64,000 nucleotides of DNA from an archaeon (GTDB taxonomy: Archaea; Nanobdellota; Nanobdellia; Pacearchaeales; GW2011-AR1): NCBI GenBank assembly GCA_018693315.1, contig JABHLR010000002.1, positions 1-64,000 of the forward strand, in the 5' to 3' direction. The position numbers and the translations under genes were made by a program. The notes beneath the pieces are model-generated. The model saw only the letters and a list, made by a program, of their open reading frames with translations, was not told the DNA's origin and made no database searches. Below, piece by piece: positions 1-7,897 of this stretch (within the stretch, counting starts at the first letter, position 1; each line of letters opens with the position of its first letter).

Positions 1-81
1 CCACAAAAATACGTTATTTAAGTCTTGTCGACCACCTACTGGTGACATATCAATTGTAGATATTTTTTGTTTTGTATTCAT
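1..81 (-). CDS. Small ORF (MNTKQKISTIDMSPVGGRQDLNNVFLW...) running off the window edge; paralogous to the leader ORF upstream of the 27.7 kb integrase
   Basis: Reverse-complement translation; shares MSPVGGRQ...FLW and 26 identical nt with 27684-27709. Confidence 0.45.
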   Translation of the reverse strand, partial: MNTKQKISTIDMSPVGGRQDLNNVFLW

Positions 82-131
82 AGCTTTTTCTAAAAAAAAT
101 CTGTCCCCGCGATTGGTCAAAAGGGTGCTAC

Positions 132-203
132 GCTCCCGCCGGGATTTGAACCCGGGTCGCTGCCGTGAAAGGGCAGAATCCTTGGCCACTAGACTACAGG
201 AGC
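132..203 (-). tRNA. tRNA-Glu(TTC)
   Basis: GCTCCTG/CGGGAGC acceptor, TTCAAAT T-loop, anticodon loop CTTTCAC. Confidence 0.95.
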
Positions 204-242
204 ATATGTTTGAATACTGATTTTGATTTTTAAAGGTTGCTA

Positions 243-440
243 CTAGCCTTTATGTTTGAAGAATTCTATTTGTCGGAATCTTTTGAGAACTTTTTCGTAA
301 TTTCCTTTTTCAACTAGGACTTTTGTTTTATCTTTGTTCATGAGGCGGAAATCGTATTTGGATGGTGCGCCCTCAATTTTGTCTTTGCCTGGATAATCTT
401 TCCACCTGGTTGCTGACTTTTCTTTGTACTGCATCACCAT
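243..440 (-). CDS. Small conserved-looking hypothetical protein
   Basis: 65 aa ORF directly downstream of tRNA-Glu. Confidence 0.45.
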   Translation of the reverse strand: MVMQYKEKSATRWKDYPGKDKIEGAPSKYDFRLMNKDKTKVLVEKGNYEKVLKRFRQIEFFKHKG

Positions 441-488
441 AATGTTTAATCACGACAATGCTTAAATAGTTTTGCGATATTTAATTTT

Positions 489-938
489 ATGAAGAAGATA
501 TTTGTTTTGTTGGTTTTGGTTTTTTGTTTTGGCTTGGTGGCTGCGCATTCTGATTATTATGATGTTGATGAGGGTTATGTTTACAAGGAGAAGATTGTTG
601 AGAGTGAATTTTTTCCGGATGATCATTTGACTGTTTCGCGGACGACTTATGTTGATTATGATAATGATAGGAGGTATCCGACTGAGGATTATAAGTATGG
701 GTACACTTATCGTAAGACTAAGGATTATTTGAATAGTCGGTATCGGAAGAAGACGAAGAAGATTGATTATGAGAGATATGAAAAGAAGGGTCGCGGGAAG
801 TATTATGATAAGTATGATCGGTATGATTATGGGAATAAGGATTATTATTTTAGGTATATTCCTTATCTGAAGACGTATGAGAAAGTTGAGTGTTATCACG
901 AGGCGCCGCGGGGACAGTTGTTTTATTTTAAGTGTTAG
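489..938 (+). CDS. Secreted Tyr/Asp/Lys-rich hypothetical protein
   Basis: Signal peptide MKKIFVLLVLVFCFGLVAA followed by Y/D/K/R-rich chain; archaeal TATA-like AT-rich upstream. Confidence 0.7.
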   Translation: MKKIFVLLVLVFCFGLVAAHSDYYDVDEGYVYKEKIVESEFFPDDHLTVSRTTYVDYDNDRRYPTEDYKYGYTYRKTKDYLNSRYRKKTKKIDYERYEKKGRGKYYDKYDRYDYGNKDYYFRYIPYLKTYEKVECYHEAPRGQLFYFKC

Positions 939-995
939 TTTGTTATTTCGGAGTTGTACCTATATATTTATAAAGAATTTTTTTGTTGGTTGTGT

Positions 996-1298
996 ATGGA
1001 AGAAGAAACAGTAACAACTGAAGAAGCTCCTGTAGAAACTACAGAAGCTCCTACGGAAGAAGCTGCTGAGACTCCAGCTGAAGAAGCTCCTGTAGAGGAA
1101 GCTGCTCCAGAAGCTGAGGAAGCTGCTCCAGAAGCAGAAGCTCCGGCTGAAGAAGCACCAGCTGAAGAGGCTGAAGAGGCTGAGGCACCTGCTCCAGAAG
1201 CAGAAGCACCAGCAGAAGAAGCACCAGCAGAAGCTGCACCTGAAGAAGAATCTACTGAAGCTCCGGCTGCAGAAGAAACTTCCGAAGAAGCGGCTTAA
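996..1298 (+). CDS. Low-complexity acidic Glu/Ala/Pro-rich protein
   Basis: ORF from internal ATG; ~100 aa of EEAP/EAP repeats; GC-rich hairpin plus T-run downstream (1332-1370). Confidence 0.65.
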   Translation: MEEETVTTEEAPVETTEAPTEEAAETPAEEAPVEEAAPEAEEAAPEAEAPAEEAPAEEAEEAEAPAPEAEAPAEEAPAEAAPEEESTEAPAAEETSEEAA

Positions 1299-1515
1299 AT
1301 GTGTTAATCACAAAATTTTTTATTTTTGAAGCCGCCGGGCGATAATAATCGCCGGCCTTTGATTTTTTACCATTTCTTTTTTTACCTGCGATTTTGGTGT
1401 AAAAATTTTCTTATGTACACTTGTACGCGTCAAAAAGTTTTACTTTCAAAATCCCTTATTAAAAAAAGAAATGGTTGTTAGTAAGTTTTATATATTTGTT
1501 AGGCCCTGTTATATT

Positions 1516-1944
1516 ATGAAAGATCACGCTGTTATGATGATTCGGGATGATACTGGGCGGATTTTGTTTATCCAGAGGTCGATGAAGAAGAGTACTTTGC
1601 CTGGTGCGTGGAGTTTTCCGTCTGGGACTGTTGAGGAGGGTGAGGATGTTTTGTTGACGGCTGTTCGTGAGTCTATGGAGGAGCTTGGTGTTGATGTTTC
1701 GCCCGAGAGAGTTTTGTCGACTTTGGATTTGGATGAGTTTTCTGTGAGGTTGCATTTTATTTTGTGTTCGCTTGTTAACGGGGAGCCTGTGATTGGTGAG
1801 CCTGATGAGATTGATGCGATTGATTGGATGAGTATGGAGGATTTTTTTGAGAAGTTTTCTGATGATAATATTGGGCACGGTTTGATTTGGTTGAGGAAGA
1901 ATCCTGATGTTTGGGCTGATTTGGGAATCGATAATCTTAAGTAG
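1516..1944 (+). CDS. NUDIX hydrolase
   Basis: Nudix box GTVEEGEDVLLTAVRESMEELGV; upstream TTTTATATATTT. Confidence 0.9.
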   Translation: MKDHAVMMIRDDTGRILFIQRSMKKSTLPGAWSFPSGTVEEGEDVLLTAVRESMEELGVDVSPERVLSTLDLDEFSVRLHFILCSLVNGEPVIGEPDEIDAIDWMSMEDFFEKFSDDNIGHGLIWLRKNPDVWADLGIDNLK

Positions 1945-2067
1945 GGTTGTTTCTATAGTATAATATGGTAAAAGCATGGAGCTGTCGGCATTTCTGATCT
2001 AGTAGATCAACCTAGTTTCAACTTTAACAATAAGCTTTTTATATCTTCAAATTCAATTAAATCTAAT

Positions 2068-2139
2068 GACGGTTGTAGTTCAATGGTAGAACGTTCGGTT
2101 GTGGTCCGAGAGACGCGAGTTCGATTCTCGCCTTCCGTC
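2068..2139 (+). tRNA. tRNA-His(GTG)
   Basis: G-1 present, GTG anticodon, discriminator C73, T-arm GCGAGTTCGATTCTCGC. Confidence 0.9.
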
Positions 2140-2180
2140 TTTTCGCAAAGATTCTTTAATGATGATTTGCTTAGAATAAA

Positions 2181-3323
2181 ATGGTAAAAAGTGGTAATGT
2201 GAAGGGGTTTCAGGATTTTGTTGGTGCTGAGGCTTTGAAGCGGGCGAAGATTCGGAAGATTATTTTGAGGCAGTTTGAGCTTTATGGTTTTGAGCCGGCT
2301 GAGACTCCGACGATTGAGTTTGAGGAATTTGTGAGGGGTGAGAATAGTGATGACGCTGCTGTGAGTGAGATTTTTAGCTTGGAGGATCGTGGGAAAAGGA
2401 AGCTTGCTTTGAAGTATGAGTCGACGTTTCAGCTGAAGAGGGTTGCGAAGAATCAGAAGTTGCCGTATAAGAGGTATGAGATTTGTCGGGTTTTTAGGGA
2501 TGAGCCGGTTTCTGCGAATAGGTTTCGGGAGTTTACTCAGTGTGATGCGGATATTGTTGGAGCGGGCGCTAAGGATGAGGCTGAAATGTTGAGTTTGGTT
2601 AAGAAGATTTTGGATGAGCTTGGAATTGCTTCTGTTATTTATTTTAATAATCGGAAATTGTTGAATGAGATTATGGTTTCGGAGAATGTTGAGGAGCGGA
2701 ATCGGGATAAGGTTATTCGGGAGCTGGATAAGCTGGATAAGCTTTCTAAGAAAGAAGTTGCGGATAATTTGAAGAAGTTGGGGGCTGAGAAAATTTTGAA
2801 GGTTATTGATGGTAAGTTGGATAAGTTTAAGTTTTATGGCGAGATTAAGAATTTGAAAAAGTTGTGTAAGGCTTATGGTGTGAAGTTGGAGTTTTCACCG
2901 ACGCTGGCTAGGGGATTGTCGTATTATAATGGGACCGTTTTCGAGATTAAAGTTAAGGATTCTAAGGATTCGATTTGCGGCGGTGGGGCTTATTTGGTTG
3001 GGGATGTTCAAGCTTTTGGATTTGCGTTTGGGCTTGAGAGATTGAGTGCTTTGTCTAATGTTGATGGAGATGGGACTAAGGTTCAGATTATTTCGATTGA
3101 TGAGGATGAAGCTGCGATTGATTTGGCTTCTAAACTTAGAGAGAAGGGGACTAGTGTTAATTTGATTTTGGATAAATCGATTGGGAAAGCTTTGGATTAT
3201 GCGAATGCTAAGGGTGTTGGGAAAGTTGTTTTTGTTGGGAAGGAAGAAGTTAAGAAAGGGAAGTTTAAGGTTAAGGATATGAAGAGTGGTGAGGAGAAGT
3301 TTGTTTCTGGGGATAAGATTTAG
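2181..3323 (+). CDS. hisS: Histidyl-tRNA synthetase
   Basis: Class II motifs (YEICRVFRDEPVSANRFREFTQCDADIVG; GLERL). Confidence 0.9.
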   Translation: MVKSGNVKGFQDFVGAEALKRAKIRKIILRQFELYGFEPAETPTIEFEEFVRGENSDDAAVSEIFSLEDRGKRKLALKYESTFQLKRVAKNQKLPYKRYEICRVFRDEPVSANRFREFTQCDADIVGAGAKDEAEMLSLVKKILDELGIASVIYFNNRKLLNEIMVSENVEERNRDKVIRELDKLDKLSKKEVADNLKKLGAEKILKVIDGKLDKFKFYGEIKNLKKLCKAYGVKLEFSPTLARGLSYYNGTVFEIKVKDSKDSICGGGAYLVGDVQAFGFAFGLERLSALSNVDGDGTKVQIISIDEDEAAIDLASKLREKGTSVNLILDKSIGKALDYANAKGVGKVVFVGKEEVKKGKFKVKDMKSGEEKFVSGDKI

Positions 3324-3324
3324 T

Positions 3325-3816
3325 TTATCCTCTTCTTTTCCCTATAGGATTTTTTTTATCGTGTTTTACTTTAGAACTTTTTGGTATATGAATTGCGTCT
3401 GGATTTGTGGTTTGCCCTCTTGTTCTTGCCATGACCTCTAGGGCACTTCCTGCATCTGCGGGTAATTCTACTTCTGTTTTTTCTGGTTCGACTATTGATT
3501 CCATGGATGGACTATATTTATGATCATCACTACTTGGTTCAATATAGATAAGCACTGCCCCAAGCCTATTGTAGACAAACTCATCTCTTCGCGTATTGAA
3601 CACTGCCTTTTGATAATCCCTATCAACTAGATCTCTTCTTTTGTGGTCGGCAAACATTTTTGCGACATCTGGATGAACTGGGATTGCTCTTGGTAATGGG
3701 GTGTCTCTTCCGTCTTTGCCGGTTTTGACCCATTTTTTTGGATCATTTGCTGTTCCTCTGAAAGTATAATCTGCTCCTTCTGGGGTATAAATCATAACCT
3801 TATCTTTGTCTGCCAT
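3325..3816 (-). CDS. Hypothetical protein
   Basis: 163 aa ORF, convergent with hisS. Confidence 0.6.
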   Translation of the reverse strand: MADKDKVMIYTPEGADYTFRGTANDPKKWVKTGKDGRDTPLPRAIPVHPDVAKMFADHKRRDLVDRDYQKAVFNTRRDEFVYNRLGAVLIYIEPSSDDHKYSPSMESIVEPEKTEVELPADAGSALEVMARTRGQTTNPDAIHIPKSSKVKHDKKNPIGKRRG

Positions 3817-3847
3817 GCCTTTTTTTGTGAATTGTTCTTTATAAGAA

Positions 3848-4654
3848 TTATTGTGTTTCTATGTCTATGTTTTCTGCCTCTATGAAACCTAGTTCTTGTT
3901 CGAGTTCTTTGAGTTCGTCGTCGTGGATTTTCATTGTTAGGTGGATATCTTGGAAGTGAATTGGCTGTCTTAGGAAAATTTTTCCATTGTTTGAAAGATG
4001 GAGCATTGGGACGAAGCTGCTGAGTTTTTCTTCTTTTGATGGAGCGAGGTGTGTGAATTTCATGTGGGCGTTTCCGTTTTTAATGTGATTGTCTACGATA
4101 CCGAAGATTGATTTTATTCTGACTTTTAATGGGACGAAGGATCCTTTTGGCATAACTGTTAGTGCAGATTTTTGGGCTTGGCGCCCTTTGATTTCTTTTT
4201 TGATTCTTCTGTTTTCTGTGTTGATTGCGTGATCAAGTGCTTTCATTAGTTCTTTTAATGTTACTTTTTTGTGACGTGCCATTGGGGTTCGTGGGGTTAG
4301 TGTTGGCAATTCGTTTTCGTCGATGAATATTTTTTCCATTTCATATCGCTTTTCGTCGCGATTGCCGTAGAGTGCGTCGTTTAAATCTTGGATGTAGGAA
4401 TTGATTAGGATTTCGGATTTTAGTCTTAAGAGGAGTGAGCATGCCAGGAGGACTTTTGATGAGATGAAAAAATCGGCTTCTTCGAGTTGTTGGATTGTTT
4501 CGACATATTTGTCTGCTAGTTTTCCGAGGTCGATGTCCCATGGGTCTAGTTGTTCTGTTTTGATTAGGTCGTAAATTATTCCTTGCCAGCCGAGCTCTTC
4601 GCCTGATATTAGGTTGAAGAACTGGTCTTGGTTAATTCTGTTATCACCTTCCAT
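3848..4654 (-). CDS. scpA: Segregation and condensation protein A-like (kleisin)
   Basis: WQGIIYDLIKTEQLDPWDIDLGKLADKYVE...ISSKVLLACSLLLRLKSEIL typical of ScpA. Confidence 0.85.
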   Translation of the reverse strand: MEGDNRINQDQFFNLISGEELGWQGIIYDLIKTEQLDPWDIDLGKLADKYVETIQQLEEADFFISSKVLLACSLLLRLKSEILINSYIQDLNDALYGNRDEKRYEMEKIFIDENELPTLTPRTPMARHKKVTLKELMKALDHAINTENRRIKKEIKGRQAQKSALTVMPKGSFVPLKVRIKSIFGIVDNHIKNGNAHMKFTHLAPSKEEKLSSFVPMLHLSNNGKIFLRQPIHFQDIHLTMKIHDDELKELEQELGFIEAENIDIETQ

Positions 4655-4687
4655 TATGTGAGGATGGAGATGTAGTTAATAAGATTT

Positions 4688-4761
4688 CCTGTGGTGGAGA
4701 ATAACTTTTCGCGGCCTTAACCTTTTGGTTATCTTGGGTCTTATACGAGATAAGTTACAGG
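4688..4761 (+). repeat. Structured repeat element, copy 1 (nested stems around TAACC-TTTT-GGTTA hairpin)
   Basis: CCTGT/ACAGG, TAACTT/AAGTTA and TAACC/GGTTA pairings; related copy at 5604-5693 with compensatory changes. Confidence 0.6.
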
Positions 4762-4826
4762 AATATGAACCCCGGGAGGTGCGACGAATCACAAAGATTA
4801 TTAAAGATTGGGCTAATTGTTATTCT

Positions 4827-5561
4827 ATGAAAAAGGTGATTGACTTCAATAAAGAACCTCTTGGTCTATATACAGAAGAACAGATAAAAAAGAATTTTGA
4901 CAATCCAAAGATTGCAACAACAAATGTTGGACCAGAAATTGTTAAGGATGGAGAAAGAAAAGTTTTAATGTTGCCATTCAAGAAAGGAAAACATGGTAAA
5001 GAAGACAAAGCAAGTTGGATTATGAAACTTGATAAAAGCTATGAGACCATATATTGCCAATACAAAGTAAAATTTGAGAATGGCTTTGATTGGAAATTGG
5101 GTGGGAAATTGCCAGGATTTGGCGGAGGAGATAAGCCTGCAGGAGGAAGACATTCTGATAAGGGCTTTACTTCAAGAATCATGTGGAGAGAGAAGGGGAC
5201 TATGCACCAGTATGTTTATCATCCAAAAGATGAAGCTCATTATGGCACCGGTTTTTGGTGGCATAATATGATGTCTAAGAAAATGGAAAGATTAAAATTC
5301 ATACCTGGAAAATGGCACACTATAAAAATGAAGATTAAGATGCATAATAATTGGGAAGACCCTGGATATATTGTATGTTGGCTTGATGGAAAATTAGCAC
5401 TTCGTCAAGATGTCAAGTTAAGGGCAAAAAATTCAAAAGAATATGGTATTGAATTGTTCCTATTTACAGTATTTTTCGGTGGAGCTGAGGAACGTTTTGC
5501 ACCTGACAAGGATTCCAAGATTTATTTTGATGATTTTATAATTTCTGATAAAGAGATATAA
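4827..5561 (+). CDS. Polysaccharide lyase family 14-like protein
   Basis: GGKLPGFGGG...GFTSRIMWREKGTMHQYVYH...PGKWHTIKMKIKMH...WLDGKLALRQ...TVFFGG...IYFDDF; the ORF track start at 4725 is a TTG inside the repeat, first good ATG at 4827. Confidence 0.75.
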   Translation: MKKVIDFNKEPLGLYTEEQIKKNFDNPKIATTNVGPEIVKDGERKVLMLPFKKGKHGKEDKASWIMKLDKSYETIYCQYKVKFENGFDWKLGGKLPGFGGGDKPAGGRHSDKGFTSRIMWREKGTMHQYVYHPKDEAHYGTGFWWHNMMSKKMERLKFIPGKWHTIKMKIKMHNNWEDPGYIVCWLDGKLALRQDVKLRAKNSKEYGIELFLFTVFFGGAEERFAPDKDSKIYFDDFIISDKEI

Positions 5562-5603
5562 TTTTTTAATTAGGGCACCACACCGTTCAGTCGCTTCCCG
5601 TTG

Positions 5604-5693
5604 GAGCTTTCTAAAAATATAATAACTCGTTCGTTGCCTTAACCTCTTTGGGTTATCTTCGGGCTTACACGAATTAGAGTTTCATAACAGCTC
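5604..5693 (+). repeat. Structured repeat element, copy 2
   Basis: GAGCT/AGCTC, AACTC/GAGTT, TTCG/CGAA, TAACCT/GGGTTA; same layout as 4688-4761. Confidence 0.6.
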
Positions 5694-5704
5694 ATTCGCC
5701 CTCC

Positions 5705-5858
5705 GCAGGAGTAAACCCTGCCACTTTTTCTTTGAAAAAGTTGAGACGTGAACTTTCGAAGAAATTTCACGTTAGGTTTAGAATTTTCGTAGAAAATTAT
5801 AAACCCTAGGAGCGACAATAAAGCGATATAAATATGTGCCTCATTGTCATCTCCTGGG
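5705..5858 (+). other. Array of five consecutive stem-loops (candidate structured ncRNA or palindromic element cluster)
   Basis: 5705-5721, 5723-5741, 5746-5772, 5775-5805, 5805-5858 inverted repeats with long stems; three have 3-nt loops. Confidence 0.55.
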
Positions 5859-5942
5859 GAAAAAGAGGTGATAGTATAACTAACCAGTAATACTTTTTAA
5901 AGGTTTCGGTTCTGTTGTAATTGGTGAGTGACACCAGTAGAA

Positions 5943-6179
5943 TTACTTTTTAGCTTCTAGTTTGATTTCGACTTCTTTCTTGTCGAATTCTGTGAAGTGG
6001 CATCGTCCGCAGTATGATCTGCCTTTTCCTGTGGATAGAAAAATTCCTGGTCCGCATCTTGGGCAGCTTCGTGCTTTCTTTACTATTTTATCGCCTTCAA
6101 CTGTGTACTTTTTGTATTTTACAGAAGTTGGTTTGTTAACGTGTTTCTTCTTACCTTTGATTTTCGATTTGATTGCCAT
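5943..6179 (-). CDS. rps27ae: 30S ribosomal protein S27ae (eS31)
   Basis: CPRCGPGIFLSTGKGRSYCGRCHFTE zinc ribbon. Confidence 0.92.
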   Translation of the reverse strand: MAIKSKIKGKKKHVNKPTSVKYKKYTVEGDKIVKKARSCPRCGPGIFLSTGKGRSYCGRCHFTEFDKKEVEIKLEAKK

Positions 6180-6631
6180 TATTCTGCTTTCTCCTCTGCT
6201 TTAGGTTCTTCTGCTGGAGCTTCTTCTGGTTTAGGTTCTTCAGTTTTTTCTTCAGTTGGAGCTTCTGCTTCTGGAGTTGGTTCTGCAGCTGCTGCTTCTT
6301 CTGCTGCCTTTGCTTCTGCTGCGGCTTTTTCTTCTTTTGCCTTAGCTTCTGCTGCAGTTTTTTCTTCAGCTTCCATTTTCTTTTTAACTTTTTGTGGGAT
6401 TACTTCTACGTGTTTTTTTGCTTCTGCGTTGTTATAAACTACTGCTTCAGCGACGAAAGTTTGTCTTCCGAAATTTGTGTTGATTTTTTTTACTATTGTT
6501 AATCCTGCGTCTTTCCCGATTGCTTCTTTTACTTCATCGTAAGTTGGCGTAGTTGGATTTTTAATTTCTATTGTAATTTCTTCTCTTTCTAGGAATGGAT
6601 TTTTTGTTTGGGTGATTATTTTGCTTTCCAT
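6179..6631 (-). CDS. rps24e: 30S ribosomal protein S24e with Ala/Glu/Pro-rich C-terminal tail
   Basis: S24e core NPFLEREEITIEIKNPTTPTYDEVKEAIGK...; low-complexity tail. Confidence 0.9.
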   Translation of the reverse strand: MESKIITQTKNPFLEREEITIEIKNPTTPTYDEVKEAIGKDAGLTIVKKINTNFGRQTFVAEAVVYNNAEAKKHVEVIPQKVKKKMEAEEKTAAEAKAKEEKAAAEAKAAEEAAAAEPTPEAEAPTEEKTEEPKPEEAPAEEPKAEEKAE

Positions 6632-6632
6632 T

Positions 6633-6824
6633 TTATTTTGATTTGATTGCGAATTCGCCGTCGCTATTTATTTTCATGTTTTCAGCCATTTCGGATTTCT
6701 CTGAGTCGAAAATGTGAATTCGCCCTTTGAATGATTCGCTTGCTGGAGTTTCTCCGCAGTTTGGGCATTTGTCGCCGAAGTAGATTGTTCTACAATTTAA
6801 ACAGGATTTTTCTTTAGCTGCCAT
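6633..6824 (-). CDS. spt4: Transcription elongation factor Spt4 (RpoE'')
   Basis: CLNCRTIYFGDKCPNCGE, adjacent to rpoE. Confidence 0.88.
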   Translation of the reverse strand: MAAKEKSCLNCRTIYFGDKCPNCGETPASESFKGRIHIFDSEKSEMAENMKINSDGEFAIKSK

Positions 6825-7426
6825 TATTTCTTTGCTACCTTTTTAGCTGCTTTAGCTTCGAGAGCTGCGGATTGCTCGGCTTGTTTTGCGTTTTTAATTT
6901 TTTCTTCTTTTACCCAGTCTAGTTTTCCTAAACCTGGTTGCCTCATTGTTAGACCGATTTTTGGTTCTTCGCCTTTATATGAGATTGCTACTATTCGTGC
7001 TACGCATTTGTCGCCTTGTGTCAAGATTTTCTTTCCGTCTTTTCCTGTTAGAACTCCAGTGTCTGAATATGAAACGAAGTCGTCCATTGTTTGCGATATG
7101 TGGATCATTCCTCTGATCGGGCCCATGGAAATGAAAGCTCCGAAGTTTGTGATTTCTTCTATTGTTCCGTAGATTAATTCTTGTAATTCTGGTTTGAATA
7201 CAATTAGTTTGAAAGTTGATTCGTAGTAAGCTGCGCCGTCGCCTGGGATAATGATACCTTCTTTGACTTCCATGACGTCGAGAACTGATACTACTGTTCC
7301 TATATCCTTGTCTTGGAAACCTGAGTAGGACTCTTCCAACTGTGCTCGGACAGCCGCGTCAGTATCCATGCCAAACTTGTTTGGCTCTACTCTTACATGA
7401 TCAGTTACTAGAACTTCATAGAACAT
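6824..7426 (-). CDS. rpoE: DNA-directed RNA polymerase subunit E' (Rpo7) with S1 domain
   Basis: N-terminal RpoE' plus GTIEEITNFGAFISMGPIRGMIHIS S1 motif. Confidence 0.92.
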   Translation of the reverse strand: MFYEVLVTDHVRVEPNKFGMDTDAAVRAQLEESYSGFQDKDIGTVVSVLDVMEVKEGIIIPGDGAAYYESTFKLIVFKPELQELIYGTIEEITNFGAFISMGPIRGMIHISQTMDDFVSYSDTGVLTGKDGKKILTQGDKCVARIVAISYKGEEPKIGLTMRQPGLGKLDWVKEEKIKNAKQAEQSAALEAKAAKKVAKK

Positions 7427-7463
7427 ATCTTACTGAGAAAAATTTGCTTTAAAAACCTTATGC

Positions 7464-7847
7464 TTAGATTAATTCGAGGTTGTTTTTGCCGCGAATTGTG
7501 AGGATTTTGTTATTTACTCGGGATTTTAGGTTTCTGTCGAGTGTTGCTAGAACGATGTCTGTGCCTAGGATGTAATTTACGATTTTGATGTCGACGTTTG
7601 GGTTTCTTTCTGGGAGCTGAATTACTTCTGGTTTTATTGCTTCTATAATTTCGAAGGCTAATCTTGCGGCATGTCTATTTATTCTTTTCATTCCGTGTCT
7701 ATCTTTTAGTGCGCCGAGTTCGTTGAGGACATCTTGTGGGACTATCCATTCTATTTCTTTGTCGATGACTTGCTCGGCTATGTTTGGGAAGTCGATTTTT
7801 TGTTTCGCGCATGTTAGGACGAAGTTTGTGTCGAGTAGGATTTTCAT
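7464..7847 (-). CDS. PIN-domain protein (Fcf1/VapC9-like)
   Basis: MKILLDTNFVLTCAK ... DIVLATLDRNLKSR. Confidence 0.8.
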   Translation of the reverse strand: MKILLDTNFVLTCAKQKIDFPNIAEQVIDKEIEWIVPQDVLNELGALKDRHGMKRINRHAARLAFEIIEAIKPEVIQLPERNPNVDIKIVNYILGTDIVLATLDRNLKSRVNNKILTIRGKNNLELI

Positions 7848-7897
7848 AATGTTGTTAGTTTGACAAGATTTATATAAGTTAGCTTCTTGAGTTGAAT

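Noticed and set aside
1332-1370. GC-rich hairpin plus T-run as a riboswitch
   Set aside because: Simple stem-loop with T tract fits a terminator; no complex conserved structure.
4725-4826. N-terminal 34 residues of the PL14-like ORF from the TTG at 4725
   Set aside because: Region coincides with the structured repeat; conserved-looking protein starts at the ATG at 4827.
5604-5858. RNase P RNA or SRP RNA candidate
   Set aside because: No conserved core motifs of either RNA could be recognised; kept only as an unknown structured region.
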